A stretch of DNA of 46,687 bases from Pantoea brenneri (GCA_002095305.1 MIEI01000036.1:1-46687); one strand, 5' to 3'; numbered from the stretch's first letter, positions 9,632-18,841 are shown. Made by a program: numbers and translations. Notes: generated from the letters alone by a model not told the origin.

Positions 9632-9674
9632 TGAAAATGTAGTGTTTTCATCATTATTTATGTTTACTACTACA
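9632..9674. promoter_or_regulatory. Possible operator dyads between the RpiR-type regulator and the receptor
   Basis: TGAAAA-N7-TTTTCA (9632-9650) is a perfect dyad. TGTAGT (9639-9644) is matched by ACTACA (9669-9674) at long range. RpiR-family operators often contain TGTAGT/ACTACA-type arms, so autoregulation by the neighbouring regulator is possible, but the spacing is unusual. Confidence 0.25.
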
Positions 9675-9687
9675 ATCGGCAATGGTT

Positions 9688-9717
9688 GAATGATTCTCAA
9701 TTACAGATGAGAAGTAT
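9688..9717. promoter_or_regulatory. Fur box candidate
   Basis: The reverse complement of 9689-9702 reads AATTGAGAATCATT, matching the common TGAGAATCATT core of enterobacterial Fur sites. A second partial match (GATGAGAAGTATT, 9707-9719) overlaps the right side. The site lies about 160-185 nt upstream of the TonB-dependent receptor, which would give a long leader if this is the operator. Iron-repressed control of the receptor gene is therefore likely. Confidence 0.6.
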
Positions 9718-9874
9718 TGTCGTCGCCGCAGATTGCCCTTCTGATCCGCGTCGCTATCGCCGTCCGATCACTGTTTATTCTCTGCGTTTTGCAGAATACC
9801 GCCAGGGCGGACAGCAGCAGCCCGCGCTGTGCTGAACCGTAAAGCATGACTCGCTTCAGACATGAAAAGAAAAA

Positions 9875-12004
9875 ATGACCAACCGTTCAGATAAAAGTAA
9901 AACTCCGGCACGCCATTCGGCGCTGTCGATGGCGATCTGCAGCGCACTGTTCGTGATGCAGGCACAGGCTGCAACCGTTGCCGGCACGCCGGATATGACC
10001 GTAACCGCCGACGACAACCCGGAAACGGGTTACACCAGCAGCCAGAGTAGCGTGGCCAGCAAAATGCCCACCGCGCGACTGGATGAGGCGCAATCAATCA
10101 GCACGGTTACCCGGCAGCAGCTGGAGGATTATCAGGCCAGTTCGCTGGCGGATGCGATGCGCTTTGTCAGTGGCGTAACGGAAGCGAATACGCTGGCCGG
10201 CACCGAAGATGGTTTTGTCCGGCGCGGATTTGGCAGCAATGCCGATGGTTCGATCTATCGTGATGGCATCCGCAGCAGTCAGGGACTCAATTTCGATGCC
10301 ACCACCGAGCGTGTTGAGGTGCTGAAAGGCTCAGCCTCGCTGCTGTACGGTATTCAGAATCCCGGCGGGGTGATCAATGTGGTCAGCAAGAAACCGCAAT
10401 ATAGCTGGCACACCAAAGTCAGTGGCCGTTATGCCAGCGAGGGTGGCGGCGCAGGTACGCTGGACGTAACCGGCCCACTGGGTAATGGCTTTGCGTTTCG
10501 ACTGATCGCTGAGAAGCAGAATCAGGATTACTGGCGCAACTTTGGCAGTGAGCAACATACTCTGCTGGCTCCGTCTTTACAGTGGTACGGCGATCAGGCG
10601 AGTTTTTTAATCAGCTATGCCGATTACCGCTATGACATTCCTTACGATCGCGGCACTGCGTTTATTGACGGCAAGCCGATCGACATCGGTTATAAGGATC
10701 GTCTGGATGACACCGCTAACCACGCCTGGGGGCACAACAAAACCCTTAATGCGCACTACGAATGGCAGTTTAATGATGAGTGGCGCACCCGTTTTACCCT
10801 CGGCTGGAACCAGCGGCGCTATGACAACAATGAAGTCCGGGTGACGGCGGTCAATACCACCACCGGTGCGGTGACCCGTCGGGCCGATGCCAATCGAGGC
10901 TTCAACCACAAGACCAAATACCTGAGCTGGGATCTGCTGGGCAACCCGGAAATCGCCGGACTGTCGCACGCGCTGGTGGTCGGCACCGACTATGAGATGA
11001 ACCAGACTTATCGCGCCCATCAGTATCAGGGCAAGGCGACCACTAACTTCAATTTCTTCCAGCCTGAATATGACCAGTTGTCACCGCTGACTGACAGCAG
11101 CACAGAAAACAGTGCTAACGCCAACAACCTGAACCGCATTCATAGCCGTTCGATCTACGCCAAAGATAGCGTGACACTGTCACCAGAATGGACCGTTGTG
11201 TTTGGAGGCCGCTATCAGCACTATGAGCAACGCGCCTCTAAAGGCTTTGATCCGCAGGTTGAAACGCTTAACGATGAGGGTAACAAGTTTCTGCCCCAGG
11301 CCGGGATCATCTATAAACTCACGCCCGCGTTATCGTTCTACACCAGCGTGAGTAAATCCTTCACCCCATCCACCGACGTGGACGACGATGGCAACGTTGG
11401 CAAACCCGAACAGGGCACCAGCTGGGAGATCGGCAGCAAATGGCAAGTCTCACCGAAGCTGTTTGCCTCTGTCGCACTGTATCGCATTGATGAAAAATCG
11501 ATGTCGCTCAGCATTAACGGCACGACCCGCGCGATTGATAAAGCCCGCTCCAGCGGCGCTGAATTTGAGCTGAATGGTGAAGTCGCACCCGGCTGGGATC
11601 TCAGTGCTAATTACAGCTATGACCAGGCCGAAATCATTGAGGATCGGGTCAATCCGGATAACAACGGTAACCGGCTGCAAAATGCGCCACGCCATGCCGG
11701 GGCGCTTTATCTGAGCCATGAGTTGCAGTTCAGTAACCTGCCCGGCACCTTCCGGCTTGGCGGCGGTGCGCGCTATGTAGGCAGCCGTGCTGGCGATCCG
11801 GATAACAGTTTCACCCTGCCGGATTATGTGGTGGCCGACAGCTTTGTCGCCTGGAATCATCGTCTGTTCGGGCAGAAAACGCAGCTGCGGCTCAATCTGA
11901 ATAACCTGTTCGATAAACACTATTACAGTTCAAGCGGCGGCAACCTGCGCGTCCGCGAAGGCGAAACCCGTAATCTGATGGTACAAGCCAGTGTTGAATT
12001 TTAA
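9875..12004 (+). CDS. TonB-dependent siderophore receptor
   Basis: A 709-aa outer-membrane receptor. Residues 1-32 are a signal peptide (ALSMAICSALFVMQAQAA). A TonB-box-like stretch follows (PDMTVTADD), then the plug domain (about 60-165: STVTRQQLEDYQASSLADAMRFVSGV ... VEVLKGSASLLYGIQNPGGVINVVSKKP) and the 22-strand barrel. The C-terminus NNLFDKHYYSSSGG ... VQASVEF ends in Phe as expected. It resembles ferrichrome/ferrioxamine-type hydroxamate receptors in general layout, but I cannot assign a ligand. It is preceded by a Fur box and translationally overlaps the next gene by 14 nt, so receptor and binding protein are co-expressed. Confidence 0.93.
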   Translation: MTNRSDKSKTPARHSALSMAICSALFVMQAQAATVAGTPDMTVTADDNPETGYTSSQSSVASKMPTARLDEAQSISTVTRQQLEDYQASSLADAMRFVSGVTEANTLAGTEDGFVRRGFGSNADGSIYRDGIRSSQGLNFDATTERVEVLKGSASLLYGIQNPGGVINVVSKKPQYSWHTKVSGRYASEGGGAGTLDVTGPLGNGFAFRLIAEKQNQDYWRNFGSEQHTLLAPSLQWYGDQASFLISYADYRYDIPYDRGTAFIDGKPIDIGYKDRLDDTANHAWGHNKTLNAHYEWQFNDEWRTRFTLGWNQRRYDNNEVRVTAVNTTTGAVTRRADANRGFNHKTKYLSWDLLGNPEIAGLSHALVVGTDYEMNQTYRAHQYQGKATTNFNFFQPEYDQLSPLTDSSTENSANANNLNRIHSRSIYAKDSVTLSPEWTVVFGGRYQHYEQRASKGFDPQVETLNDEGNKFLPQAGIIYKLTPALSFYTSVSKSFTPSTDVDDDGNVGKPEQGTSWEIGSKWQVSPKLFASVALYRIDEKSMSLSINGTTRAIDKARSSGAEFELNGEVAPGWDLSANYSYDQAEIIEDRVNPDNNGNRLQNAPRHAGALYLSHELQFSNLPGTFRLGGGARYVGSRAGDPDNSFTLPDYVVADSFVAWNHRLFGQKTQLRLNLNNLFDKHYYSSSGGNLRVREGETRNLMVQASVEF

Positions 12005-13196
12005 TCCGCTCGCCCGTCTGCTGCGTAACAGCCTGTTACTGATCGGCCTGGTCTGCGCCAGTTCGCCAGCCGGGGCGCGCACCCTGACCGATATCACCGG
12101 ACAAACGGTCAGCGTGCCGGATCGGCCACAGCGGATTGTGCTGGGCGAGAGCCGGATGTTGTATAGCATCGCGCTGCTGACGCCCGGAAATCCGCTCCAG
12201 CAGATTGTCGGCTGGCCGCAGGATCTGAAGAAGTACGATCCGCAGACCTGGCAGATTTTTGCCCGCCAGTTTCCGCAGATGCTGACGATTCCGGCTCTCG
12301 GTCAGGAGGGGGTAAATGACATTAATCCGGAACAGGTGATCGCGCTGAAGCCCGATCTGGTGATCCTGCCGCAGCTGGCACGCAACAGCGATGCCGGGCT
12401 GCAGCTGGAAACGATGCTGAAAGCAGCAAAGATTCCGGTGCTGAAGGTTGATTTGCGGGTTCATCTGCTGAAAAACAGTGAGCGCAGCATGACGCTGCTG
12501 GGCGAAGTGTTCAATCAGCCGCAGCGGGCAGCCGACTTCAATCGTTTTTATCGCAGCCACATGCAGCGAATAGCGAACCGGCTGGCACGCTATCACGGGC
12601 CGAAACCGACCGTGCTGCTGCAGTTGCATCTCGGACGGCGCAGCGAGTGCTGCGTCACCTCGGTAAACGGCAACCTTGGCGAACTGCTGCGCTTTGCAGG
12701 CGGCGAGAACATTGCCAGCCAGCAGGTTAAAGGGGTGTTCGGACGGCTGAGTGAGGAGCAGGTGATTGCCGCCCAGCCGGATTACTACTTCGCGACCGGT
12801 ATCGGTAACGCTGATGAACCGGATAGGTTAACGCTGGGCCCGGCCGTCTCAGCGGCCCAGACCCGCGAAAGCCTGCTGAGGCTGACCCAACAGCAAAACG
12901 GCCTGAAGCAGCTGCGGGCGCTGCGTGACGGGCATAGCGGTGCGCTGTGGCACAACTTCTATCTCAGCCCATGGCACGTGGTAGCAACCGAGTTTTTTGC
13001 CACCACGCTCTATCCTGAGCTGTTTCACGATGTTGATCCGCAGCAGACGCTCAGGCAGATATTCCAGAAGTTTCTGCCGATTCCGTTGTCCGGCAGCTAC
13101 CTCTATCGGCTGGCGCCGGTCAACGCCCCGCCGTCAGGCAGCCGGGAGCGATCGCCCGAGGTTCTTCACCCTGACGATATCAGCCATCACCGATAG
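11991..13196 (+). CDS. Periplasmic iron-siderophore (FecB/FhuD-like) ABC substrate-binding protein
   Basis: A 401-aa protein starting at GTG 11991, inside the last codons of the receptor. Residues about 1-30 form a signal peptide (LLLIGLVCASSPAGARTL). The cysteine is not in a proper lipobox, so a soluble periplasmic protein is likely. DITGQTVSVPDRPQRIVLGESRMLYSIALL and INPEQVIALKPDLVILPQLA are typical of the TroA/FhuD-type helical-backbone binding fold, followed by VNGNLGELLRFAGGENIA and LSEEQVIAAQPDYYFATG. No permease or ATPase gene follows; the next gene is convergent and overlaps the last 63 nt. The protein presumably hands its ligand to a permease encoded elsewhere. Confidence 0.85.
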   Translation: MLNFNPLARLLRNSLLLIGLVCASSPAGARTLTDITGQTVSVPDRPQRIVLGESRMLYSIALLTPGNPLQQIVGWPQDLKKYDPQTWQIFARQFPQMLTIPALGQEGVNDINPEQVIALKPDLVILPQLARNSDAGLQLETMLKAAKIPVLKVDLRVHLLKNSERSMTLLGEVFNQPQRAADFNRFYRSHMQRIANRLARYHGPKPTVLLQLHLGRRSECCVTSVNGNLGELLRFAGGENIASQQVKGVFGRLSEEQVIAAQPDYYFATGIGNADEPDRLTLGPAVSAAQTRESLLRLTQQQNGLKQLRALRDGHSGALWHNFYLSPWHVVATEFFATTLYPELFHDVDPQQTLRQIFQKFLPIPLSGSYLYRLAPVNAPPSGSRERSPEVLHPDDISHHR

Positions 13197-14121
13197 CGCG
13201 ATCTCCGCCGGGGTTTTACTGCCAATCGGCAGGCCAATCGGGGCATGGATGCGGTCCAGCTCGCTGCGATCCATCCCCGCAATCTGCTGCAGCCGCGCCC
13301 GGCGCTTTTCGCTGTTCTTCACCGATCCCATAATGCCGATATAAAAGGCAGGCGTGGCGATCGCTTCCATCATCGTCAGGTCATCAATGCGTGGATCGTG
13401 GGTCAGCGCCACAATCGCCACGGCCGCATGCGCCCCGTTCAGCTCCAGCCAGCGCGCCGGATGCTGGCGCACCAGCGTAACGTTATCGGCTGCGCCGAAG
13501 TGGCGCTCCAGTTCATCGAGCATCCCGGGACGATGCTCGCAAACCCGCACATGAAATCCCAGCATCTGGCCCAGCCGGATGCATTCAAACGCCACGCTGG
13601 AGTAGCCGGCCACCAGCAGTTCCGGGATCGCGCCGACCGGTAACCGTACCAGCTGGTCGCTGACGCTGAGAGCGGGTAATCGCCGATCCGCCGCCATCGC
13701 TTCCCACTGCGCGCGCTCACCGGGCCGGATCAGCTTCACCATCGGCTGCTGGCCGCTCAGCGCCCGCTGCATCGCGATCAGCAAATCCAGACTGGCGGTA
13801 TCGGGCGGCAAATATTCAATCATAATCTCCAGACTGCCGCCGCACGGCAGACTGACATTCGGACGCATGCCGCCTTCGCCATAACGCACCTGCTGACTGC
13901 TGGCACGGTAAGCGCCGGTCGCCAGCTGGGCTAAAAAATCCTCTTCGATGCAGCCACCTGACAGCGAACCGCAGTATGCGCCCGCCTGATTGACCGTCAT
14001 CAGCGTCCCGGGCGCGCGGCGACGAGCCGTAAGTTCGCAATACCGTACACAGCCAGACGGATTGTCCCGCCTCGCAGCTGCTTAACGCCGCATTAATCAC
14101 CCGTTGGTCCAGCGTAATCAT
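13134..14121 (-). pseudogene. xdhC: XdhC/PaoD-family molybdenum cofactor insertion protein (frameshifted)
   Basis: The N-terminus (MITLDQRVINAALSSCEAGQ ... LRTYGSSPRA) starts at ATG 14121. The remainder (PGTLMTVNQAGAYCGSLSGGCIEEDFL through to GRSLPAA) lies in another frame opening before 14000. The junction is in a CG run (14011-14019); adding two bases (one CG unit) restores SSPRAPGTLMTV, exactly the family spacing, and gives about 329 aa. Domains: XdhC/CoxI N-terminal motif with GGCIEED, then a Rossmann-like C-terminal domain (HAAVAIVALTHDPRIDDLTM, YIGIMGSVKNSEKRRARL). Such proteins sulfurate or insert MPT/MCD cofactor into XDH-type enzymes (PaoD in E. coli). The start overlaps the mocA stop (ATGA). 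The last 63 nt overlap the convergent binding-protein gene. The break is more likely a sequencing error than true decay. Confidence 0.88.
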
Positions 14122-14684
14122 GAAAATTCCTTTATCGCCTGCAAATCGCCCGGCAGGTCAATGTCATAAACACAGCCGCGATCGCTAAGGGGCAAGCGAA
14201 CCGCGTCACGTTTGACTATTGCCTGCGCGCCCACATCACCCTGTAAGCCGGTTAACAGCGGGTAATAGTGCCGCTGAAAGCCGACCGGATGGCCCGGTAT
14301 GCCGTCGACCCAGGGTCTGACCACCGCCGCATCGGCCAGCGCTGCGCTGACGGCCCGATAGCTGTCGGCGGTGATCAACGGCATATCACCGAGTGCGATC
14401 AGCCAGCCGTCGTATTCGCTGCTGGCAGCAACACCGGCGGCAATGGAATCACCCAACCCGTGGCTGTCGCACAGCACCGCCGTCGCCGGATCGATCAACG
14501 CCCGAATCGCTGCCTGCTCCGGACGGGTTACCACAAACAGATCCAGACCGCTGGCCGCCGCCTGTTGCAGGGTATGCTGTAACAGCGGCTTGCCATTCAG
14601 TTGAGCCAGCAATTTGTGTTCACCGCTCTGCTGACGAAAACGGCGGCTGAAGCCCGCCGCCATCATCACAATCGCTATCTTCAA
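14118..14684 (-). CDS. mocA: Molybdenum cofactor cytidylyltransferase (MocA-like)
   Basis: A 188-aa nucleotidyltransferase of the MobA-like group. AIVMMAAGFSRRF-QQSGEHKLLAQLNGKPLL is the NTP-binding signature (an LAAGxSxRxG variant followed by the lysine of KLL). WLIALGDMPLITADSYRAV holds the metal-binding Asp of GDMP, and GIPGHPVGFQRHYYPLL is the GHP motif of CTP-using MocA proteins. The start is TTG at 14684, supported by GGGAGAGG 5 nt upstream; no ATG fits. It makes the MCD form of molybdenum cofactor that XDH/PaoC-type enzymes need, consistent with its position between paoC and xdhC. A terminator hairpin separates it from paoC. Confidence 0.88.
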   Translation of the reverse strand: MKIAIVMMAAGFSRRFRQQSGEHKLLAQLNGKPLLQHTLQQAAASGLDLFVVTRPEQAAIRALIDPATAVLCDSHGLGDSIAAGVAASSEYDGWLIALGDMPLITADSYRAVSAALADAAVVRPWVDGIPGHPVGFQRHYYPLLTGLQGDVGAQAIVKRDAVRLPLSDRGCVYDIDLPGDLQAIKEFS

Positions 14685-14704
14685 AACAGCCTCTCCCGCT
14701 GGCG

Positions 14705-14738
14705 ATAAAAACGGGCGCAGGATTGGCCCTGCGCCCGT
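14705..14738 (-). terminator. Rho-independent terminator after paoC
   Basis: Perfect 11-bp stem ACGGGCGCAGG (14711-14721) / CCTGCGCCCGT (14728-14738) with a 6-nt loop. On the minus strand the stem is followed by five U residues (the plus-strand A-run ending at 14711). It would end or attenuate the paoABC transcript before mocA-xdhC. Confidence 0.8.
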
Positions 14739-14794
14739 AAACCTGATCTCAACGCCGGCGGCATCAATTGCAGCCGGCCCGGCATCCGCCGTAA

Positions 14795-17121
14795 TCAGAT
14801 GATTTTGTCGAGGGTGATCGGCAGGTCACGTACCCGCTTGCCGGTGGCATGGAAGACTGCATTACTGATCGCCGCCGCCACGCCAACGATGCCCAGCTCA
14901 CCGACCGCTTTACCGCCCATGGTGGTCGCCTCAAAGTCGGGTTCACCGACATTGATGGTGGTGATGCTGGGAATATCGCCGTTAACCGGCACCAGATAGT
15001 CCGCCAGGTTATTGTTAATCACCCGACCGTTGCGAGGATCGACAATCCCCTCTTCCATCAGTGCCTGACCGACGCCCATGATCATCCCGCCGATCCACTG
15101 GCTGCGCGCCAGTTTAGGGTTGTAGAGCCGACCGCTGTCGAGTGCCGCCACCATGCGTTTCACCCGGATGGTGCCGAAATCTTCATCGACCCGCACCTCA
15201 ACAAACTGTGCGCTCCAGCTGTGGGCGGAAAACGCCTCTGGCCGGCTCATGTCGTTAAGGTTACGCACGATTTTGTCGCGTTCGCTTTGCGGCATGTCGT
15301 CCGGGAAGGTCCCGCCTTTCACGCTCAGGCTATCGGCAGGTGCCAGCGTCGCCAGTTGGGCGAGCGAGAGGCCCGATCCACCGCTGTGCTGAATTGCGCC
15401 ATCCTTCAGGGTAAACTGCGACACCGGCAGGCCGCTGAGCGGCGACGCGGGCAGCTCACTGGCCAGAGCCAGCAACCGTTCACGCATTTTCTTCGCGGTA
15501 TCGTTCACCGCCGCCGTCAGGTTACCGGCCAGCTGCGATCCGCCTGCCACGCCTGCGCGCGGCAACGCTGTATCGCCCAGCTCTACCTCAATGGTTTCCG
15601 AACCGACGCCGAGATGATCCGCGGCCGTCTGCGCCAGAATAGTGTAAGTGCCGGTTCCGATATCTGCGCCGGCGCACTGCACCACAAAGCGGCCCTGCGG
15701 CGTCAGGATGATTTTCGCTTCGGCCGGCAGTCGGTTGACCGGATAAGTGCCGGAGGCCATGCCCCAGCCTATCAGCTCACGGCCTTCACGCATGGAACGC
15801 GGCGTCATAATGCGCTTATCCCAGCCAAACGCTTCTGCCCCTTATGGTACGCCTCTTTCAGCCGACGCGTACTCCACGGCAGATCGAGCTGATAATCTTT
15901 ATCTGCCCAGTTGCGCAGACGCAGTTCCAGCGGATCGATGTCCAGCGCATAGGCCAGCTCATCCATCGCCACTTCAAGGCCAAACGCACTGGGATTCTCG
16001 CCCGGCGCCCGCATCCAGCCTGGCGTGACGGTGTTAATCAGTCGGACCTGATGCTGTGCCGACACGTTGCTGACGGCGTACATCCGGGCGGTCACTTTGC
16101 TGCAGTTCTCAGCAAATAAATCAATCAGCGAGGTTTCGCTGAAGCTGCGCTGAATAATCGCCTCAATTTTACCGTTACGTGAAGCGCCCAGCTCCAGCTG
16201 CTGCGAGGTCGCCGGACGTCCACCCAGACCGGTAAAGGTCTGCGGCCGGGTCAGTGAGACTTTCACCGGACGGTTCAGGGCGCGCGACGCGACGCTGGCT
16301 AAGGCAACGTGAGTGTAAGGCACCGGTTTGGACCCAAAACCCCCGCCGACATAGGGTGAAATAATCCGTACTTTTTCGGTCTCAATCCCCAGCCATTCGG
16401 CGATTTCAACCTGCGCGCCCGCCACCCACTGGCTGGGTTCCCAGACCGTGATCTGACCTTCGTGCCAGTGCGCGATGCAGGCATGTGGCTCCATCGGCAT
16501 GTTGTATTCACGCGGGGTGGTATAACGCTGGTTGATACGCACCTCGGCACTGTGCATTGCGGTCGCCGCATCGCCCAGATCAATATCCTGCGCCGACATC
16601 GGTTTAGCCTCGACGCCCTCGTCGGTGGCAAACACCCGCGCCGGCGTGGTCTCATACTCGATCTCAACCAGCGAGGCTGCCCAGGTGGCCTGCTCGAAGG
16701 TTTCAGCGATCACGATGCCAATGTTCTGGCCGTTATGAATGATCACATCGTCCTGAATCGGGGTGTAAGTGGACTGCGCTGCGCCGCCGTCAGCAATCGC
16801 GGTCGGCTTGTTAATCTTTAACGGATTCAGATGGGTATAGACTGCCAGCACACCGTCAGCCTGCAGGGCTTTTTCGGCTGACAGGCGGGAAATGCGGCCA
16901 CTGGCGACGGTTGACTGGAGCACGACGCCGTACAGCGGATTTTCCGGCTGATGTTCGATGGCATAACGTGCTTCACCGATCACCTTAACCCGGCCGTCGC
17001 CCCGCGATCGGGCCGCGCCCAATCCTTCAATCGGGCTGCCAGCTTCGGCCGTCGCCGTGTCGCCAGCGGTGGCTTCAGGGATGTGTTTAGCCTGGCGTGC
17101 GTCGTGGTTTACTTCACTCAT
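14795..17121 (-). pseudogene. paoC: PaoC-like molybdopterin-binding aldehyde/xanthine oxidoreductase large subunit (frameshifted)
   Basis: The XDH-family large subunit is split between 15805-17121 (438 codons) and 14795-15808 (337 codons). The first half ends KEAYHKG then goes out of frame. Adding one G to the run that reads CCCC on the plus strand (15838-15841) restores KEAYHKGAEAFGWDKRIMTPRSMREG and a 775-aa protein. Conserved blocks: GDGRVKVIGEARYAIE, MPMEPHACIAHW, SQWVAGAQ, PYVGGGFGSK, TPGWMRAPGE in the first half; GADIGTGTYTILAQ and GGKAVGELGIVG, holding the catalytic Glu, in the second. The enzyme would hydroxylate aldehydes or purines using molybdenum with PaoA/PaoB as electron relay. 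The start overlaps the paoB stop by 4 nt. The intact active-site residues on both sides suggest a sequence error rather than decay. Confidence 0.9.
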
Positions 17122-18110
17122 GCGATCTCTCCTGCTGCCATTAGCGCACGCGCTATTACGCGCGGGGCCAGCTTCACTTTATACGCGTTATGCTCCAGCG
17201 CCTGGGTTTCCTGATTGATCAGCTCCGCAGCCTGGAATACCGTCTCTTCGTTGAACGGCTGTCCCTCTAACGCCTGCTCAACCCGCGTGGCGCGCCAGGG
17301 TTTGGTGGCAACGCCGCCCAGCGCAATATGCACCTGACGCATCACGCCATTCTCCAGCGTGAAACCAGCGGCTGCGCTGGCGGCGGCAAACTCGTAAGAA
17401 CTGCGATCGCGCACTTTGAGATAGTGAGAGCGTTGCAGGGAAGCGGTTTGTGGCACTTCAATCGCCACGATGATCTCGTCATCGCGCAGATCGTGTTCCT
17501 GATCCGGCGTCTCTCCCGGCAGCAGGAAGAAATCATCAATGGCGATCCGGCGAGTTTCGCCCTGCGGGTTCTGCACTATCACCACCGCATCAAACGCCAC
17601 CAGCGCGACCGCAAGGTCACCCGGATAGACCGCAATGCAGCTGTCGCTGGCACCCAGAATGGCGTGATTACTGTTGACACCCTGCCGTGCGGCACAGCCG
17701 GAGCCGGGATTGCGTTTATTGCAGGCCGAAAAGGTCGCCGGATCGCGATAATAAGCACAGCGGGTGCGCTGACGTAAATTGCCGCCCAGCGTGGCCATAT
17801 TGCGGATTTGCGGCGACGCGGCCTGCCATAAGCTGCCGTAGATAGCGGGCGCATGTTGCTGACAGTCGGGATGATCAGCCAGCTGGCTCATGGTGATCAG
17901 CGCGCCAGCACTGATTTTATCATTGTCAAAACTCAGGCTGCGAAGTTCAGACAGGCCGTTAATGCCAATCAGCTGCGGCGGGTTAAACACGCCGCATTTC
18001 ATCAAATCGAGTTGAGTGGTACCGCCCGCCAGAATCTGACTGCCTGACTGCTGCTTTAACGCTGCGGCTTCGCTGGCTGACTGTGCGACTTTCCAGTGAA
18101 AGGGATTCAT
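17118..18110 (-). CDS. paoB: PaoB-like FAD-binding subunit of aldehyde oxidoreductase
   Basis: A 330-aa medium subunit of a molybdo-flavoenzyme. Residues about 25-32 (QILAGGTTQLDLMK) and 108-114 (TLGGNLRQRTRC) bind FAD. The insert RCAYYRD ... CNKRNPGSGCAA carries the Cys cluster that in E. coli PaoB binds an extra [4Fe-4S] centre, marking it as PaoB-type rather than simple XDH/CoxM. The C-terminal CO dehydrogenase flavoprotein domain includes DRSSYEFAAASAAAGF and ALGGVATKPWRA. It is translationally coupled to paoA and paoC by 4-nt overlaps on both sides. Confidence 0.93.
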   Translation of the reverse strand: MNPFHWKVAQSASEAAALKQQSGSQILAGGTTQLDLMKCGVFNPPQLIGINGLSELRSLSFDNDKISAGALITMSQLADHPDCQQHAPAIYGSLWQAASPQIRNMATLGGNLRQRTRCAYYRDPATFSACNKRNPGSGCAARQGVNSNHAILGASDSCIAVYPGDLAVALVAFDAVVIVQNPQGETRRIAIDDFFLLPGETPDQEHDLRDDEIIVAIEVPQTASLQRSHYLKVRDRSSYEFAAASAAAGFTLENGVMRQVHIALGGVATKPWRATRVEQALEGQPFNEETVFQAAELINQETQALEHNAYKVKLAPRVIARALMAAGEIA

Positions 18111-18595
18111 GCGGACTCCTTCGCCATTTCAGCCGCCGCCTGTTTAATGGCATCGACAATGTGCGGATAGGCACCGCAGCGGCACAGGTTGCCGCTCATG
18201 TATTCGCGGATTTCATCGTCCGATCCGGCATGGCCCTCTTTAATGCAGGCGACGGCCGACATGATTTGGCCTGGCGTACAGTAGCCGCACTGGAAGGCAT
18301 CGTTTTCAACAAAGCAACGCTGCACCGGATGTAATTCACCGCTGGCAGATTGCAGCCCTTCAATGCTGGTCACCTCAGCGCCGTCAGCCTGAGCGGCCAG
18401 CGTCAGACAACTCAGCACCCGCTGACCGTTAACCAGTACCGTGCAGGCCCCACACTGTCCCTGATCGCAGCCTTTTTTAGTGCCGGTCAGGTTGAGGTGC
18501 TCACGTAATGCATCAAGTAAGGTGACCCGGGGATCGATCTCCATCGGGTATGGCTGGCCATTGACCTGCATTGTTAGCGAAATTTTTTCTGACAT
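18107..18595 (-). CDS. paoA: PaoA-like [2Fe-2S] subunit of aldehyde oxidoreductase
   Basis: A 162-aa iron-sulfur subunit. The first cluster motif is GCDQGQCGACTVLVNGQRVLSC and the second is CGYCTPGQIMS ... GNLCRCGAYPHI. The N-terminus (MSEKISLTMQVNGQPYPMEIDPRVTLLDALREHLNLTG) begins directly with the ferredoxin fold. The twin-arginine signal found in E. coli PaoA is absent, so this complex is probably cytoplasmic. First gene of the operon, with GGGAAG before ATG 18595. It is divergent from a LysR gene, with a strong dyad operator in between. Confidence 0.93.
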   Translation of the reverse strand: MSEKISLTMQVNGQPYPMEIDPRVTLLDALREHLNLTGTKKGCDQGQCGACTVLVNGQRVLSCLTLAAQADGAEVTSIEGLQSASGELHPVQRCFVENDAFQCGYCTPGQIMSAVACIKEGHAGSDDEIREYMSGNLCRCGAYPHIVDAIKQAAAEMAKESA

Positions 18596-18820
18596 TGTCT
18601 GCTTCCCATTGTTGGGGGCTAAAAGTGTAATTTTTTTATTAGTCTGTTTCGGACGGGATATAAATCGGGGAGAATCCGGATAACCCTAAGCTTTGCGCGC
18701 GTATGCACGTCTTTAGTTTTAGCAGCTTTTTTACGATCCGGCAGCGCAGCGGGCAAAAAGCCCACTCTTATCCTGCCAGACCGATCCACTGTTAAGCACT
18801 GAACTGGCCTTATCGCCAGG

Positions 18821-18841
18821 CTATCTGTTTGATACAGATAG
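18821..18841. promoter_or_regulatory. LysR-type dyad operator between paoA and the LysR gene
   Basis: A perfect inverted repeat CTATCTGT-N5-ACAGATAG containing an ATC-N11-GAT core, the kind of interrupted dyad LysR proteins bind. It lies 226 nt upstream of paoA and 174 nt upstream of the LysR start, in a 419-nt intergenic region with no other gene. Confidence 0.55.

Noticed and set aside
9862..9894. Ten-codon upstream frame overlapping the siderophore receptor start
   Set aside because: No ribosome site of its own; a leader-peptide role cannot be supported.
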